From JADJXV01 sp046328995 (GTDB lineage Bacteria; Bacteroidota; Ignavibacteria; Kapaibacteriales; UBA961), in assembly GCA_046328995.1 (NCBI GenBank), contig JAXLVN010000001.1:1116001-1180000 (forward strand): a stretch of 64,000 nucleotides of DNA, given 5' to 3'. The translations under genes and the position numbers were made by a program. A model generated the notes under the pieces. It was given only the letters and a program-made list of their open reading frames with translations, did not search any database and was not told the DNA's origin. Below are positions 26,501 to 36,543 of the stretch, piece after piece (position 1 is the first letter of the stretch; each line of letters opens with the position of its first letter).

Positions 26501-29500
26501 CGGCATTGTGTGGTGTATGATTCCGCGGCGAAAACGCCTGCTCTTCGCTTGCCGGTAACACTCATACCACAAAACGTGACATGTGAACCGGGCGAAAAAG
26601 CAACCTTTTTATTCGGAACGAGTTACCCGTCTGCTACGGTTCGTTATCAGGTTGAATATCGCAATCAAATGCTCGATGAAAAGCTTTTAGAATTCTCAAA
26701 TGAAGTACGTGAATTTTCACTTCCCATCGAAGAAAAACACCGCGGCGGCTTCACCATTCACCTCACGATGGTGCATGACGGTCGGATGTACGCCCGCAGC
26801 GTCCACATAGCAGTGCCCTGGAGCAACAAAGACCTGACGATTGAAACTGCGACCTTCCGCGATAAACTACAGCCCGGCGCGAAGGAACGCTGGCGCTTGA
26901 CCATCAAAAATAAAGACGGAAAAGCGCCATCGGCGGAAATGGTAGCGCGGCTCTATGATGCATCGCTCGATGCAATTACGCCAAGTAAGTGGGAGGAATT
27001 TGGGTGGATGAATATGTATTCGAATGTGCAGACAAGTAATCATTCATTTGCAGAACTGTATGCAAATGTAGAACAAGTAAATTGGAATCCTATACCTATT
27101 TTTCTTTCAAAAAATTACAGTCGTCTTCTTTTAAATTTGTATAATGCGAACCAGTCTAGATATTACGGCGCTAGCGGTGTGATTGATATAAAAGGGAAAG
27201 ATCAAATTGGAACTGTACGCTCATCAAGTGGTGAAGAAATGAATAAAGTAGCACGTGAAAGTGTTCAACAAGTTGTAGCACTAAAAGCTGGTATTCAAAC
27301 AGATGAAGGAGGATTTCAAATAAGAGGGAGTAGAGCCACTGATTCTCAAATAAATGTCGATGGCTTAGATGTCGGCGATCAATTTAGTGGTGGTTTCAAT
27401 AAAAAAACACTAATTGAAGACCTCACCACCGTCAAAGCCCGCACTAACTTCAACGAAACCGCCTTTTTCTATCCGCAGTTGTTGACCGATTCGAGTGGCG
27501 CGGTGATTCTCGATTTTACGATTCCCGAAGCGCTGACTCGGTGGAAAATGACCGCTTTTGCGCATACTCCTGATTTACAAACAGGTTCGATTGAGCGGAC
27601 AGTGGTGACCCAAAAAGACCTCATGCTCGAACCCAATATGCCACGTTTTATGAGAGTTGGTGATACGATGACCTTGCCGGTGAAAATTACCAATCTCACG
27701 AAAAACGTACTCAAAGGAGCTGTCGAACTCACGCTGTTTGATGCCTTTACGATGAAACCGGTGAGCGCGGAATTTGGGCTTGGCTCCTCAACTCGGTTGG
27801 ATTTTTCTGCTCCTGCATCGAACGCCACCACCGTTCAATGGCGGGTGATTATTCCTGAGAATTATCAGGCAATTGTCTATCGCGTCGCTGCTAAATCAGG
27901 TGATTTTTCTGATGGCGAAGAAGCTCCCATTCCAATTCTTCCGAATCGTATGCTCGTTACGGAATCGATCCCGATGTGGGTATCTAATGTTGCCGGTGGT
28001 GCGAGCGCAAGTAAGAAATTCACGATGGAAAAATTGAAACAATCCGCATCATCTCCTACACTCAAACACCACAAACTCACGCTCGAAATGACGAGTAATC
28101 CTGCGTGGTATGCGATTCAGGCATTGCCGTCGCTCATGGAATTTCCGCATGAATGTGCTGAACAAATCTTTAATAGATTCTATGCAAATGCACTTGCTGG
28201 ACAATTAGTTACTTCCAAGCCACGGATCAAACAAGTCTTCGATGCGTGGAAATCATCGCCCGATGCGCTGAGCTCAAACTTCGAAAAAAACCAAGAACTC
28301 AAGTCCCTCCTCCTCGAAGAAACGCCGTGGGTGCTCCAAGGACAAAACGAAACAGAACGAAAAAAGCGCGTTGCCCTTTTCTTCGACCTCAACCGTATGA
28401 GCAATGAACAGTCGATTGCTCTCAATAAACTCTCCAAAATGCAGCTCCCGAACGGTGCATTTGCTTGGTTCAGCGGGATGAGCGAGAGTAGTTTTATTAC
28501 AAATTATATACTTGCAGGGTTTGGTCATCTCAATGTCTTGGGCGTGAAATTTGACAATCCTACCGTAAAAAAAATCACCTCCCAAGCACTCTTCTTCTCC
28601 GATAAATCGATGAATGAAGATTACGAACGTCTAAAAGCGATAAAAGATTTTTCGAAAAAAGGTGATTACCTCGGAAGTACTGCGATTCAGTATCTCTATG
28701 CACGGAGTTACTTTACGGAAACGAAAATGAGTAATCAGTATGATGAAGCGTTCGACTTTTGGAAAGAACAAGCCAAAGCACACTGGCAAAAACGCGGACT
28801 CATGGAACAGGCGATGATTGCCCTTGCGCTCAAACGATTGGACATCAAAGGAACGCCGGAAGACATCATCACCTCGCTGAATGAACGTTCACTCACCTCT
28901 GACGAACTCGGCATGTACTGGAAAGAAAATAAAGCGGGTTGGCTCTGGCAGGAAGCTCCCATCGAAACGCAAGCTATTCTCATGGAAGCATTTGACGAAA
29001 TCACCGGTAATTCAAAAGCAGTTGAACTCATGAAAGTATGGCTCTTAAAACAAAAACAAGTGCAGGACTGGGCGACCACGAAAGCAACAGCCGAGGCATG
29101 TTATGCACTCCTCCGCCGAGGCGCCGACTGGCTCGAATCGACGAATCTTGTGAATATTACCGTAGGCGGAAAAACACTTGACCTCAAAAGTGATGGCGCA
29201 AGCATCGAAGCAGGAACTGGTTATTTCAAAACGTCATGGAGCGGTAAAGAAATCACACCAAATATGAGTGATATTACACTTACTAAAACGGACAAAGGTA
29301 TTGCATGGGGCGGATTGTATTGGCAATACTATGAACAACTTAACCGCATCACTCCGCACGCTTCCCCGCTCTCATTAAGCCGTACAATATATCGTAAGAA
29401 TTTGACAAGTAATGGTGTGGAGCTTGCTGTCATCAGCCCGAATTCTCCGCTGAAAGTCGGCGATGAGATTGTGATTAAATTGGAATTGCGCACAGACCGT

Positions 29501-29788
29501 GACATGGAATTTATCCATCTCAAAGACATGCGCGGAGCAGGATTCGAGCCAACGATACAGCTATCGGGGTATAAGTATCAGGACGGGCTCGGCTACTTTC
29601 AATCCCCACGGGACGGTTCGATGAATTTCTTCATATCCTCAATGTCTAAAGGAACGTACGTTCTTGAATATCCTCTTCGTGTGACGCATGAAGGTGTATT
29701 TTCCGCAGGTATTTCGACCCTGCAGTCGATGTATGCGCCGGAGTTTTCGAGTCATTCGCAGGGCGATGTGGTGAGGGTTGGGAAGTGA
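23567..29788 (+). CDS. Alpha-2-macroglobulin family protein, copy 1, with TonB-plug-like insert
   Basis: A giant 2073-residue exported protein (signal peptide about 1-25, ending RLSAADDY). The MG2 domain is marked by FFTDRQIYRPGQTIYFKG (about 594-611), then MG-type beta domains, the A2M domain entry at about 1285 (TVKARTNFNETAFFYPQLL), and the thioester motif ECAEQ with cysteine at about 1530, followed by a helical toroid-like region. Bacterial CxEQ macroglobulins trap proteases covalently in the periplasm. Unusually, about residues 1245-1280 contain VVALKAGIQTDEGGFQIRG and then INVDGLDVGDQFSGGF, which resemble a TonB-dependent receptor plug. No lipobox is seen. The last 790 residues are nearly identical to the next gene. 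A terminator follows. Confidence 0.9.
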   Translation: MTMRIHSALCTLLFLFLLVPRLSAADDYATQWKAVEAHLEKQRPKSALEIVQKIYTQAKKERNEQQIIKSTLTKLRLQADGVENSELILYQEITKEIPTAATPLVRSMLQYALGELYWNYYNQNRWKFSRRSQTKDANSKDFSAWDPKALRDTARSYYLAALSDEKALQSANVSNYELLLESNKESAHYRPTFYDILTHKTIEFLQQSQAMSAEATPEVNDKEILASLPSFISATTLTTSTPAKNALAIGNNNYLILSLYQKILTFHQKDKEPTALIDADILRLQFARTVSANEDKDSLFMNALISRMNVHSADSSMTLIAFAIAQELVNQDKPDEAMQYCERAIKQFPNSHGAKNCEALKAQILRKELSVAVEKTLQPDAPFLSTVTSKNVQKLYFKIVKTDHKSDLFKKIRSYDDGELPKDKLKKLLALTTVQSWEMTLPKSTDFRSHTVDIRSPALPLGQYFLLVSPQEKFTLDSNAVAYTPLLVTRLSLQSQIQPNDGTMFFMVNDAETGKPLEGVTAKIYSSDFDYTTRKQREDLLTTKKTNGNGEFVVTPSESNNKNFRVELTKGENYFATDNNFYTFERAPEQDHNRTLFFTDRQIYRPGQTIYFKGIIFKNNNEQAINEVLKNEKTTVRFHDATYKEVTKLELRTNEFGSFSGSFTAPSTGLTGMMNIRNETGNIVVRVEEYKRPKFEVKFNPTKGAIVLGEKVTTTGNVLSFAGANISGATVTYRVTRSARFPYPMWDNFPPRYSNQQKEISHGATTTNALGEFTVEFPALPDKSIPKNDKPVFTYTVSADVTDINGETHSSQTVVSAGYISLELGLVIGNDDEQRMMYEDGYNQNNHSGNEPFVRNFKQNIRITSKNINQTPLPAWGTLKIERLEQPNRSGILRDRLLPQPDQFLMTKDDFIAAFPNESYHDDILPEKWTVAQVIDSKEIQTDSSGLLTTGIDRLLAPGMYRITLQSKDISGAALEVVRHCVVYDSAAKTPALRLPVTLIPQNVTCEPGEKATFLFGTSYPSATVRYQVEYRNQMLDEKLLEFSNEVREFSLPIEEKHRGGFTIHLTMVHDGRMYARSVHIAVPWSNKDLTIETATFRDKLQPGAKERWRLTIKNKDGKAPSAEMVARLYDASLDAITPSKWEEFGWMNMYSNVQTSNHSFAELYANVEQVNWNPIPIFLSKNYSRLLLNLYNANQSRYYGASGVIDIKGKDQIGTVRSSSGEEMNKVARESVQQVVALKAGIQTDEGGFQIRGSRATDSQINVDGLDVGDQFSGGFNKKTLIEDLTTVKARTNFNETAFFYPQLLTDSSGAVILDFTIPEALTRWKMTAFAHTPDLQTGSIERTVVTQKDLMLEPNMPRFMRVGDTMTLPVKITNLTKNVLKGAVELTLFDAFTMKPVSAEFGLGSSTRLDFSAPASNATTVQWRVIIPENYQAIVYRVAAKSGDFSDGEEAPIPILPNRMLVTESIPMWVSNVAGGASASKKFTMEKLKQSASSPTLKHHKLTLEMTSNPAWYAIQALPSLMEFPHECAEQIFNRFYANALAGQLVTSKPRIKQVFDAWKSSPDALSSNFEKNQELKSLLLEETPWVLQGQNETERKKRVALFFDLNRMSNEQSIALNKLSKMQLPNGAFAWFSGMSESSFITNYILAGFGHLNVLGVKFDNPTVKKITSQALFFSDKSMNEDYERLKAIKDFSKKGDYLGSTAIQYLYARSYFTETKMSNQYDEAFDFWKEQAKAHWQKRGLMEQAMIALALKRLDIKGTPEDIITSLNERSLTSDELGMYWKENKAGWLWQEAPIETQAILMEAFDEITGNSKAVELMKVWLLKQKQVQDWATTKATAEACYALLRRGADWLESTNLVNITVGGKTLDLKSDGASIEAGTGYFKTSWSGKEITPNMSDITLTKTDKGIAWGGLYWQYYEQLNRITPHASPLSLSRTIYRKNLTSNGVELAVISPNSPLKVGDEIVIKLELRTDRDMEFIHLKDMRGAGFEPTIQLSGYKYQDGLGYFQSPRDGSMNFFISSMSKGTYVLEYPLRVTHEGVFSAGISTLQSMYAPEFSSHSQGDVVRVGK

Positions 29789-29811
29789 AGTACGGAGGTT
29801 GATTTTTGTAG

Positions 29812-29838
29812 GGGCGGATGGTATCCGCCCTTTTTTTT
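29812..29838 (+). terminator. Rho-independent terminator after macroglobulin copy 1
   Basis: GGGCGGAT (29812-29819) pairs with ATCCGCCC (29823-29830) and is followed by eight Ts. The same hairpin, with the same GATTTTTGTAG lead-in, follows copy 2. Confidence 0.9.
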
Positions 29839-29960
29839 GATAGCACGAGAACAAGAACTCACCCTCTTATTTAGAATGTAACTATACAAAATTTTGTGTT
29901 GTCTTGGTAACGGGTCTGCAATACATTACTTCGCAATTTCAATGCAGAAAGGAAACGGTT

Positions 29961-32900
29961 ATGAGAATAATTACTATATTTATTTTGATAGTACTTTCAT
30001 CCACTCTGATTGGATATGCTGCTGATTTTGATTACCCGGCTCAATGGAAAGAAGTAGAAGAATTACGAATAAAAGATCAAAATTTCAAAGCTGCTAAACT
30101 TGTGAAGACTATATATGCAGCAGCGCGATTGGAACGCAATGAACAACAGATCATAAAATCGGCAAGTTATAGAATTGGTTGGGAAAAGGAGATCAACGAA
30201 AAAGGTGATGTGCAGTTAGTCCAAAATTTGCGTTTGGAAATTGACAGTGCGATTTCACCGCTTTCTCGGGCGATTTTCCGGTATTTACTTGGTGAAGTTT
30301 ATTGGAATTATGCTCTCGAAAATGATGGGAGAATTAAGCATCGTTACTTTACCAATGATACACTCTCATCCGACTATACGACCTGGAGCATGCCATCTCT
30401 GATTGATACGGCGTATTCGTATTATATGCAGGCACTTACTGCAGATTCGATTTTACAATCGGCACTCGTATCGCAGTATGAAATGCTGTGTACCAAGCAG
30501 GAGCAAGCTTCCCTTTACCGTCCTACTCTCTACGATATACTTGCTGCTTCAACCATTAAATTTCTGGAGTGGAGCTTGGATTACAAACACTCCCCTTCCC
30601 ATCGAGGCATCTCTGATTCTGCACTCGTTCCTGTCAGCACATATCTTCAATCGTCACTCTATTCTACTCAGCAATCCGGTACTAAAAACCGCGATTACAT
30701 GCTTGAACTTCTCAGATTATACCACCAACTTCTCTCTTTTCATAGTCATGATGATGATAAAACAGCACTTCTAACGTATGAAATACAACGGTTAAAATTC
30801 ATTCGAACAAAGAGTCAAAAAAAAGATGCTGACTCATTGTATATGAATGCGTTACGTTCTGACAAAACTACATTTTCAAACGGTGCATCATCTGCACTTC
30901 TTAGCTATGCAATTGCCGATCAACTCAATAAAAACGATAACCTTACAGAGGCAGTAGCATATTGCGATCAGGCAATACACGATTTTCCAACTTCCCAAGG
31001 AGCAATTAATTGTCGGGTACTACAATCGGAAATCAGAAAAAAAGAATTGTCGGTAGCAATGGAATTGAATAACGCTCCCGGCCGTCCGATTCTAACTTCC
31101 GTAAACTACCGAAATATCAAAAAGATATATTGTAGAATCGTTAAGGTGCCATCGGTTGACCACCTTGGAGAAATGCTTCGTAATTCTCGGTATCATACCC
31201 GTGAAAGTGACGTAGTAACAAAGATTCTTCACCACCCACTTCATTCCAATTGGAATATCGCTCTCCCATCAAGCGAAGATTACCGTAGGCACACCGTCGA
31301 TATCCGCACTCCTCCACTTCCGTTTGGCGTGTATTACCTTGTTGTGAGCCCGAGCGAAGATTTCATTCTCGACAGCTCTGCTATTGCCTATACTCCGATA
31401 ATCGTCACGCGATTATCAATGATTAGTCAAAACCGTCCGGATGGAAGTAAGATGTTCATGGTGCAAGACTTGGAGACCGGCAAACCAATCAATGAAGTAA
31501 AAGCCACACTCATCGCAGTAGAAAAAAACGAAGAAAATCAATCTTACACAGAAGAATTTCTCGCCCAACGCACGACCAACAACCGTGGTGAATTTGTAGT
31601 CACCGCCGGTGAATTTAAAAACAAACAGTACTGTGTCGATCTCTCGAAAGATGAAAGTGTTCTTATCTCGTTCAATCAATTCGAAGTAAATGAGAAGATT
31701 CAGGCAAAAGACCAGATTGAAACATTGTTTTTTACAGACCGAAAAATATACAGACCAGGCCAACTCATTTATTTTAAAGGAATAATGTATAAAAGCAATC
31801 GCGATAAAGCTTCCAAGGAGATACTAATCAACCACCACTCAACTGTTTCCTTTCGAGAAATAGGCGGCAATGTTATCGAGAAACGTGATCTACAAACCAA
31901 TGAATTTGGTTCATTCACCGGTTCATTTCTCATCCCGACGACCGGCTGGACGGGCACCAAAATTCTTGAGAATGAATCGGGTAAAATTATGCTTGAAATT
32001 GAAGAATACAAACGTCCTACGTTCGAAGTAGCGTTGCTGCCAATTACAGGCAAGATATTCCTCAATCAACGCGTGCAACTTGTTGGTCTTGCTAAAGGTT
32101 ATGCCGGTACAAATTGTAGTGGAGCGCAGGTCAAATATACTATTACACGGACTTTCATCAATAGTGATCCTGCACTGCGGTACAAAGACCGAGGAATTCG
32201 TAGCCGGGTTATTATCGATACTATGTGCAGTATGAATGCATTTGGGGAATTTACAATTACCTTCACAACCCTTACCGACTCATCAATAATAACTAATCCT
32301 GATTCTAGGTACGAGTATTATGTTCATGCTACGGTGACGGATTTCAACGGTGAATCTCATACTTGTAGTACGACTGTCGTTGCCGCCGCTGTTTCGGTGA
32401 ACCTCGCACTCCAACTCGGCATACGTGAAAGCACTCGGAATTATTACGAAAAGTACTATTCGTTTGGCGACGAAGATATTACGAGTTACCTACAGAATTT
32501 TGACCGAAACATGAGGATTATATCGACTTCCCTTAATGCGCACCCAATTTCCGTTCGTGGTACGATACGAATCGAACGATTACTTCAGCCCCGACAAGAT
32601 CGAATTTTGTTCGGACGAGTGCTACCTATTCCTGATCAATTTATTCTCACAAAAGAAGAATTTGAAACTTCATTTCCGAATCAATCGACTGCCATCGATG
32701 AAGATCCTGCACAATGGAATGTGGTAGAAAATGTGTTTTCAGGGGAATTCCAAACGGATGCGTCCGGCGAACTGATCACGGGAGATTCGATGCGATTACA
32801 GCCGGGAATGTATAGGGTTACAATCACAGCCACAGATGATTCCGGAGCCGAACTCACTGTTTCTCGTCATAGTATTATCTATGCGCCTTCCATTAAAACT

Positions 32901-35900
32901 CCACCTTTGCGTAAAGCGTTTATTTCCATACCACAACATCTGACCTGTTCGCCCGGCGAACAGGCAACATTTATGATTGGCACAAGCTACGACTCTGCGT
33001 ATATCCGGTATCAAATCCATTATCGGAATATGATTGTCGATGAAGGTAGATTCGAAGAACATATTCTCACACTTTCCAATGAAATTCGCCAATTTTCAAT
33101 ACCAATTGAGGAAAAGCATCGCGGTGGGTTTACAGTACTACTGACTATGGTCAGAGAGCAGGGATGTTATTCGGTATCCTATACGGTAGATGTACCATGG
33201 TCAAACAAAAAGCTCTCCATCGAGACTGACGTTTTTCGTGATACTCTCCGACCCGGAAGCAAAGAACGCTGGCGATTGAAAATAGAATCCAACGACGGTT
33301 CACCTGCGGTAAGTGAAGTAGTAGCAAGATTATATGATACATCACTCGATGCAATTAGATCAAACAAATGGGAAGAATTCTATTGGGAAAACTCATATTC
33401 AAATTTTCAGGTGTTTGGTAATTCATTCCGACTTTCCGAATCAGAACTTTACGCATCCAACTGGAACTCAGACTACACATTAGCAGGTATTACCTATACA
33501 ATGTTACGCTTAAAAATTATCTTTGGATGGACTCGAGAGTTTTATTGGATATATATGGATGGTATGCGTCATTCTGAGAATAAAGATACGAGAGGTCAAA
33601 TCGGTACCATGCGTTCTTCAGGCGAAGAATCTCAAGTTCTCACGTCTGCGTTTTCATCAGAATATGGCAATGTCGCTCGCGAAAACGACAATTTGACGAC
33701 AAAAAAGAGCATTGACTATTCTCTACTCACAAGCCGGGTAATTAATCAAAAACCACTAGTTGGACCTGACCCCGGTATGCTCCCTCCCGAAGACCTCACC
33801 ACCGTCAAAGCCCGCACCAACTTCAACGAAACTGCCTTTTTCTATCCGCAGTTGTTGACTGATTCGAGTGGCGCGGTGATTCTTGACTTTACGATTCCCG
33901 AAGCGCTGACAAGGTGGAAAATGACCGCTTTTGCGCATACCGCTGATTTACAAACCGGAACAATTGAGCGGACTGTGGTAACTCAAAAAGACCTCATGCT
34001 TGAACCCAATATGCCACGTTTTATGAGAGTTGGCGACACGATGACCTTGCCGGTGAAAATTACAAATCTCACGAAAAACGCACTCAAGGGAGCTGTCGAA
34101 CTCACGCTGTTGGATGCCTTTACGATGAAACCGGTGAGTGCCGAATTTGGGATTGGCGCGTCTGCTCGGTTGGATTTTTCGGCTCCTGCAACGAACGCCA
34201 CTACGGTTCAATGGCGCGTCATTATTCCCGAGAATTATCAGGCAATTGTCTATCGCATCGCTGCCAAATCGGGTGATTTTTCTGATGGTGAAGAAGCGCC
34301 GATTCCGATTCTGCCGAATCGTATGCTCGTCACGGAATCTATCCCGATGTGGGTGTCGAATGTTGCCGGTGGTGGGAATTCTACCAAAAAATTCACGATG
34401 GAAAAGTTGAAACAATCCGCATCATCACCAACACTCAAACACCACAAACTCACGCTTGAAATGACGAGTAATCCTGCGTGGTATGCGATTCAGGCATTGC
34501 CGTCGCTTATGGAATTCCCGCATGAATGTGCTGAACAAATCTTTAACAGATTTTATGCTAATAGCATTGCCGGACAATTAGTTACTTCCAAGCCACGTAT
34601 CAAACAAGTCTTTGATGCATGGAAATCATCGCCCGATGCCCTCAGCTCAAACCTCGAAAAAAACCAGGAACTCAAGTCACTCCTCCTCGAAGAAACGCCG
34701 TGGGTGCTCCAAGGACAAAATGAGACGGAACGTAAAAAGCGCGTTGCTCTTTTCTTCGATCTCAACCGCATGAGCAATGAACAGGCGATTGCGCTCAACA
34801 AACTCTCGAAAATGCAACTCCCGAACGGTGCTTTTGCATGGTTCAGCGGGATGAGCGAGAGTAGTTTTATTACAAATTATATACTTGCAGGGTTTGGTCA
34901 TCTCAATGTATTGGGTGTGAAATTTGACAATCCTACCGTGAAAAAAATCACGTCGCAGGCACTCTTTTTCTCCGATAAATCGATGAATGAAGATTACGAA
35001 CGTCTAAAAGCGATAAAAGATTTTTCGAAAAAAGGTGATTACCTCGGAAGTACTGCGATTCAGTATCTCTATGCACGGAGTTACTTTACGGAAACGAAAA
35101 TGAGTAATCAGTATGATGAAGCGTTCGACTTTTGGAAAGAACAAGCCAAAGCACACTGGCAAAAACGCGGACTCATGGAACAGGCGATGATTGCCCTTGC
35201 GCTCAAACGATTGGACATCAAAGGAACGCCGGAAGACATCATCACCTCGCTGAATGAACGTTCACTCACCTCTGACGAACTCGGCATGTACTGGAAAGAA
35301 AACAAATCAGGTTGGCTCTGGCAGGAAGCGCCAATCGAAACGCAAGCCATTCTCATGGAAGCATTTGACGAAATCACCGGTAATTCAAAAGCAGTTGAAC
35401 TCATGAAAGTATGGCTCCTAAAACAGAAGCAAGTACAAGACTGGGCGACCACAAAAGCAACGGCCGAGGCATGTTATGCACTCCTCCGCCGTGGCGCTGA
35501 CTGGCTCGAATCGTCGAATCTTGTGAATATTACCGTAGGCGGAAAAACACTTGACCCAAAGAGTGACGGCTCAAGCATCGAAGCAGGAACTGGTTATTTC
35601 AAAACGTCATGGAGCGGTAAAGAAATCACACCAAATATGAGTGATATTACACTTACTAAAACGGACAAAGGTATTGCATGGGGCGGATTGTATTGGCAAT
35701 ACTATGAACAACTTAACCGCATCACGCCGCACGCTTCCCCGCTCTCATTAAGCCGTACAATATATCGTAAGAATTTGACAAGTAATGGTGTGGAGCTTGC
35801 CGTAATTAGTCCTTCTTCTCCGCTGAAAGTCGGTGATGAAATTGTGATAAAATTGGAATTACGCACCGATCGTGACATGGAATTTATCCATCTCAAAGAC

Positions 35901-36161
35901 ATGCGCGGTTCAGGATTCGAGCCAACGATACAACTGTCGGGGTATAAGTATCAGGACGGGCTCGGCTACTTTCAATCCCCACGGGACGGTTCGATGAATT
36001 TCTTCATATCCTCAATGTCCAAAGGCACGTACGTGCTTGAATATCCTCTTCGTGTGACCCATGAAGGTGTATTTTCGGCAGGTATTTCGACCCTGCAGTC
36101 GATGTATGCGCCGGAGTTTTCGAGTCATTCGCAGGGCGATGTGGTGAGGGTTGGGAAGTGA
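29961..36161 (+). CDS. Alpha-2-macroglobulin family protein, copy 2
   Basis: A 2066-residue paralogue with a signal peptide (MRIITIFILIVLSSTLIGYA). It has the same order of parts as copy 1: MG2 mark FFTDRKIYRPGQLIYFKG (about 594), A2M entry DLTTVKARTNFNETAFF (about 1278) and thioester ECAEQ with cysteine at about 1523. The first 1270 residues are clearly related but much diverged, whereas everything from EDLTTVKAR to the stop is nearly identical and gap-free (constant offset of 6373 bases, 33789-36161 against 27416-29788). The plug-like motif of copy 1 is not retained; only GQIGTMRSSGEE and NVAREN remain. The ATG at 29961 follows AGAAAGGAAACGG; the longer frame lacks a signal peptide. Confidence 0.9.
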   Translation: MRIITIFILIVLSSTLIGYAADFDYPAQWKEVEELRIKDQNFKAAKLVKTIYAAARLERNEQQIIKSASYRIGWEKEINEKGDVQLVQNLRLEIDSAISPLSRAIFRYLLGEVYWNYALENDGRIKHRYFTNDTLSSDYTTWSMPSLIDTAYSYYMQALTADSILQSALVSQYEMLCTKQEQASLYRPTLYDILAASTIKFLEWSLDYKHSPSHRGISDSALVPVSTYLQSSLYSTQQSGTKNRDYMLELLRLYHQLLSFHSHDDDKTALLTYEIQRLKFIRTKSQKKDADSLYMNALRSDKTTFSNGASSALLSYAIADQLNKNDNLTEAVAYCDQAIHDFPTSQGAINCRVLQSEIRKKELSVAMELNNAPGRPILTSVNYRNIKKIYCRIVKVPSVDHLGEMLRNSRYHTRESDVVTKILHHPLHSNWNIALPSSEDYRRHTVDIRTPPLPFGVYYLVVSPSEDFILDSSAIAYTPIIVTRLSMISQNRPDGSKMFMVQDLETGKPINEVKATLIAVEKNEENQSYTEEFLAQRTTNNRGEFVVTAGEFKNKQYCVDLSKDESVLISFNQFEVNEKIQAKDQIETLFFTDRKIYRPGQLIYFKGIMYKSNRDKASKEILINHHSTVSFREIGGNVIEKRDLQTNEFGSFTGSFLIPTTGWTGTKILENESGKIMLEIEEYKRPTFEVALLPITGKIFLNQRVQLVGLAKGYAGTNCSGAQVKYTITRTFINSDPALRYKDRGIRSRVIIDTMCSMNAFGEFTITFTTLTDSSIITNPDSRYEYYVHATVTDFNGESHTCSTTVVAAAVSVNLALQLGIRESTRNYYEKYYSFGDEDITSYLQNFDRNMRIISTSLNAHPISVRGTIRIERLLQPRQDRILFGRVLPIPDQFILTKEEFETSFPNQSTAIDEDPAQWNVVENVFSGEFQTDASGELITGDSMRLQPGMYRVTITATDDSGAELTVSRHSIIYAPSIKTPPLRKAFISIPQHLTCSPGEQATFMIGTSYDSAYIRYQIHYRNMIVDEGRFEEHILTLSNEIRQFSIPIEEKHRGGFTVLLTMVREQGCYSVSYTVDVPWSNKKLSIETDVFRDTLRPGSKERWRLKIESNDGSPAVSEVVARLYDTSLDAIRSNKWEEFYWENSYSNFQVFGNSFRLSESELYASNWNSDYTLAGITYTMLRLKIIFGWTREFYWIYMDGMRHSENKDTRGQIGTMRSSGEESQVLTSAFSSEYGNVARENDNLTTKKSIDYSLLTSRVINQKPLVGPDPGMLPPEDLTTVKARTNFNETAFFYPQLLTDSSGAVILDFTIPEALTRWKMTAFAHTADLQTGTIERTVVTQKDLMLEPNMPRFMRVGDTMTLPVKITNLTKNALKGAVELTLLDAFTMKPVSAEFGIGASARLDFSAPATNATTVQWRVIIPENYQAIVYRIAAKSGDFSDGEEAPIPILPNRMLVTESIPMWVSNVAGGGNSTKKFTMEKLKQSASSPTLKHHKLTLEMTSNPAWYAIQALPSLMEFPHECAEQIFNRFYANSIAGQLVTSKPRIKQVFDAWKSSPDALSSNLEKNQELKSLLLEETPWVLQGQNETERKKRVALFFDLNRMSNEQAIALNKLSKMQLPNGAFAWFSGMSESSFITNYILAGFGHLNVLGVKFDNPTVKKITSQALFFSDKSMNEDYERLKAIKDFSKKGDYLGSTAIQYLYARSYFTETKMSNQYDEAFDFWKEQAKAHWQKRGLMEQAMIALALKRLDIKGTPEDIITSLNERSLTSDELGMYWKENKSGWLWQEAPIETQAILMEAFDEITGNSKAVELMKVWLLKQKQVQDWATTKATAEACYALLRRGADWLESSNLVNITVGGKTLDPKSDGSSIEAGTGYFKTSWSGKEITPNMSDITLTKTDKGIAWGGLYWQYYEQLNRITPHASPLSLSRTIYRKNLTSNGVELAVISPSSPLKVGDEIVIKLELRTDRDMEFIHLKDMRGSGFEPTIQLSGYKYQDGLGYFQSPRDGSMNFFISSMSKGTYVLEYPLRVTHEGVFSAGISTLQSMYAPEFSSHSQGDVVRVGK

Positions 36162-36184
36162 GATACATAGGTTGATTTTTGTAG

Positions 36185-36211
36185 GGGCGGATGGTATCCG
36201 CCCTTTTTTTT
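36185..36211 (+). terminator. Rho-independent terminator after macroglobulin copy 2
   Basis: GGGCGGAT pairs with ATCCGCCC and a T-run follows, duplicated from the end of copy 1 along with the flanking bases. Confidence 0.9.
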
Positions 36212-36291
36212 CCTACTGTACGAATTGTCGTGCTTTTCTTATGGAATAATTTCACCTCTCTGACAATTTTTGTGGTTCATAGTATATATTC

Positions 36292-36355
36292 GTAGGGGCG
36301 AATTGCATTCGCCCTTGACCCAAGCACGACTTGGGCGAATGCAATTCGCCCCTAC
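36292..36355. repeat. GTAGGGGCGAAT inverted repeat
   Basis: A perfect 23-bp inverted repeat: 36292-36314 is the reverse complement of 36333-36355 with an 18-base loop. Each arm is itself nearly palindromic (GGGCGAAT...ATTCGCCC). It lies in the 382-base gap before the flippase gene, where no coding signal is seen. Confidence 0.85.
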
Positions 36356-36543
36356 AATGGAATGAAAAGACCAAACCACTACAATTGTCTAGAATCAAAA
36401 ACTGATGTTGATTTTCAGGTTGGAACGATGGTGAAAGTGCGTTGCTAAATTGATGTAGATGCCCTATCGCGTTATTTGGCTGCTGTGTTTTGCCTTCAAC
36501 TGCTATATTGCATTTACAAATACGATTATCCTATCCTTAGTCT

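Noticed and set aside
33948..34415. Reverse-strand frames over the macroglobulin genes
   Set aside because: Matching frames occur at the same place in both copies because the DNA is duplicated; codon pattern supports only the forward frame.
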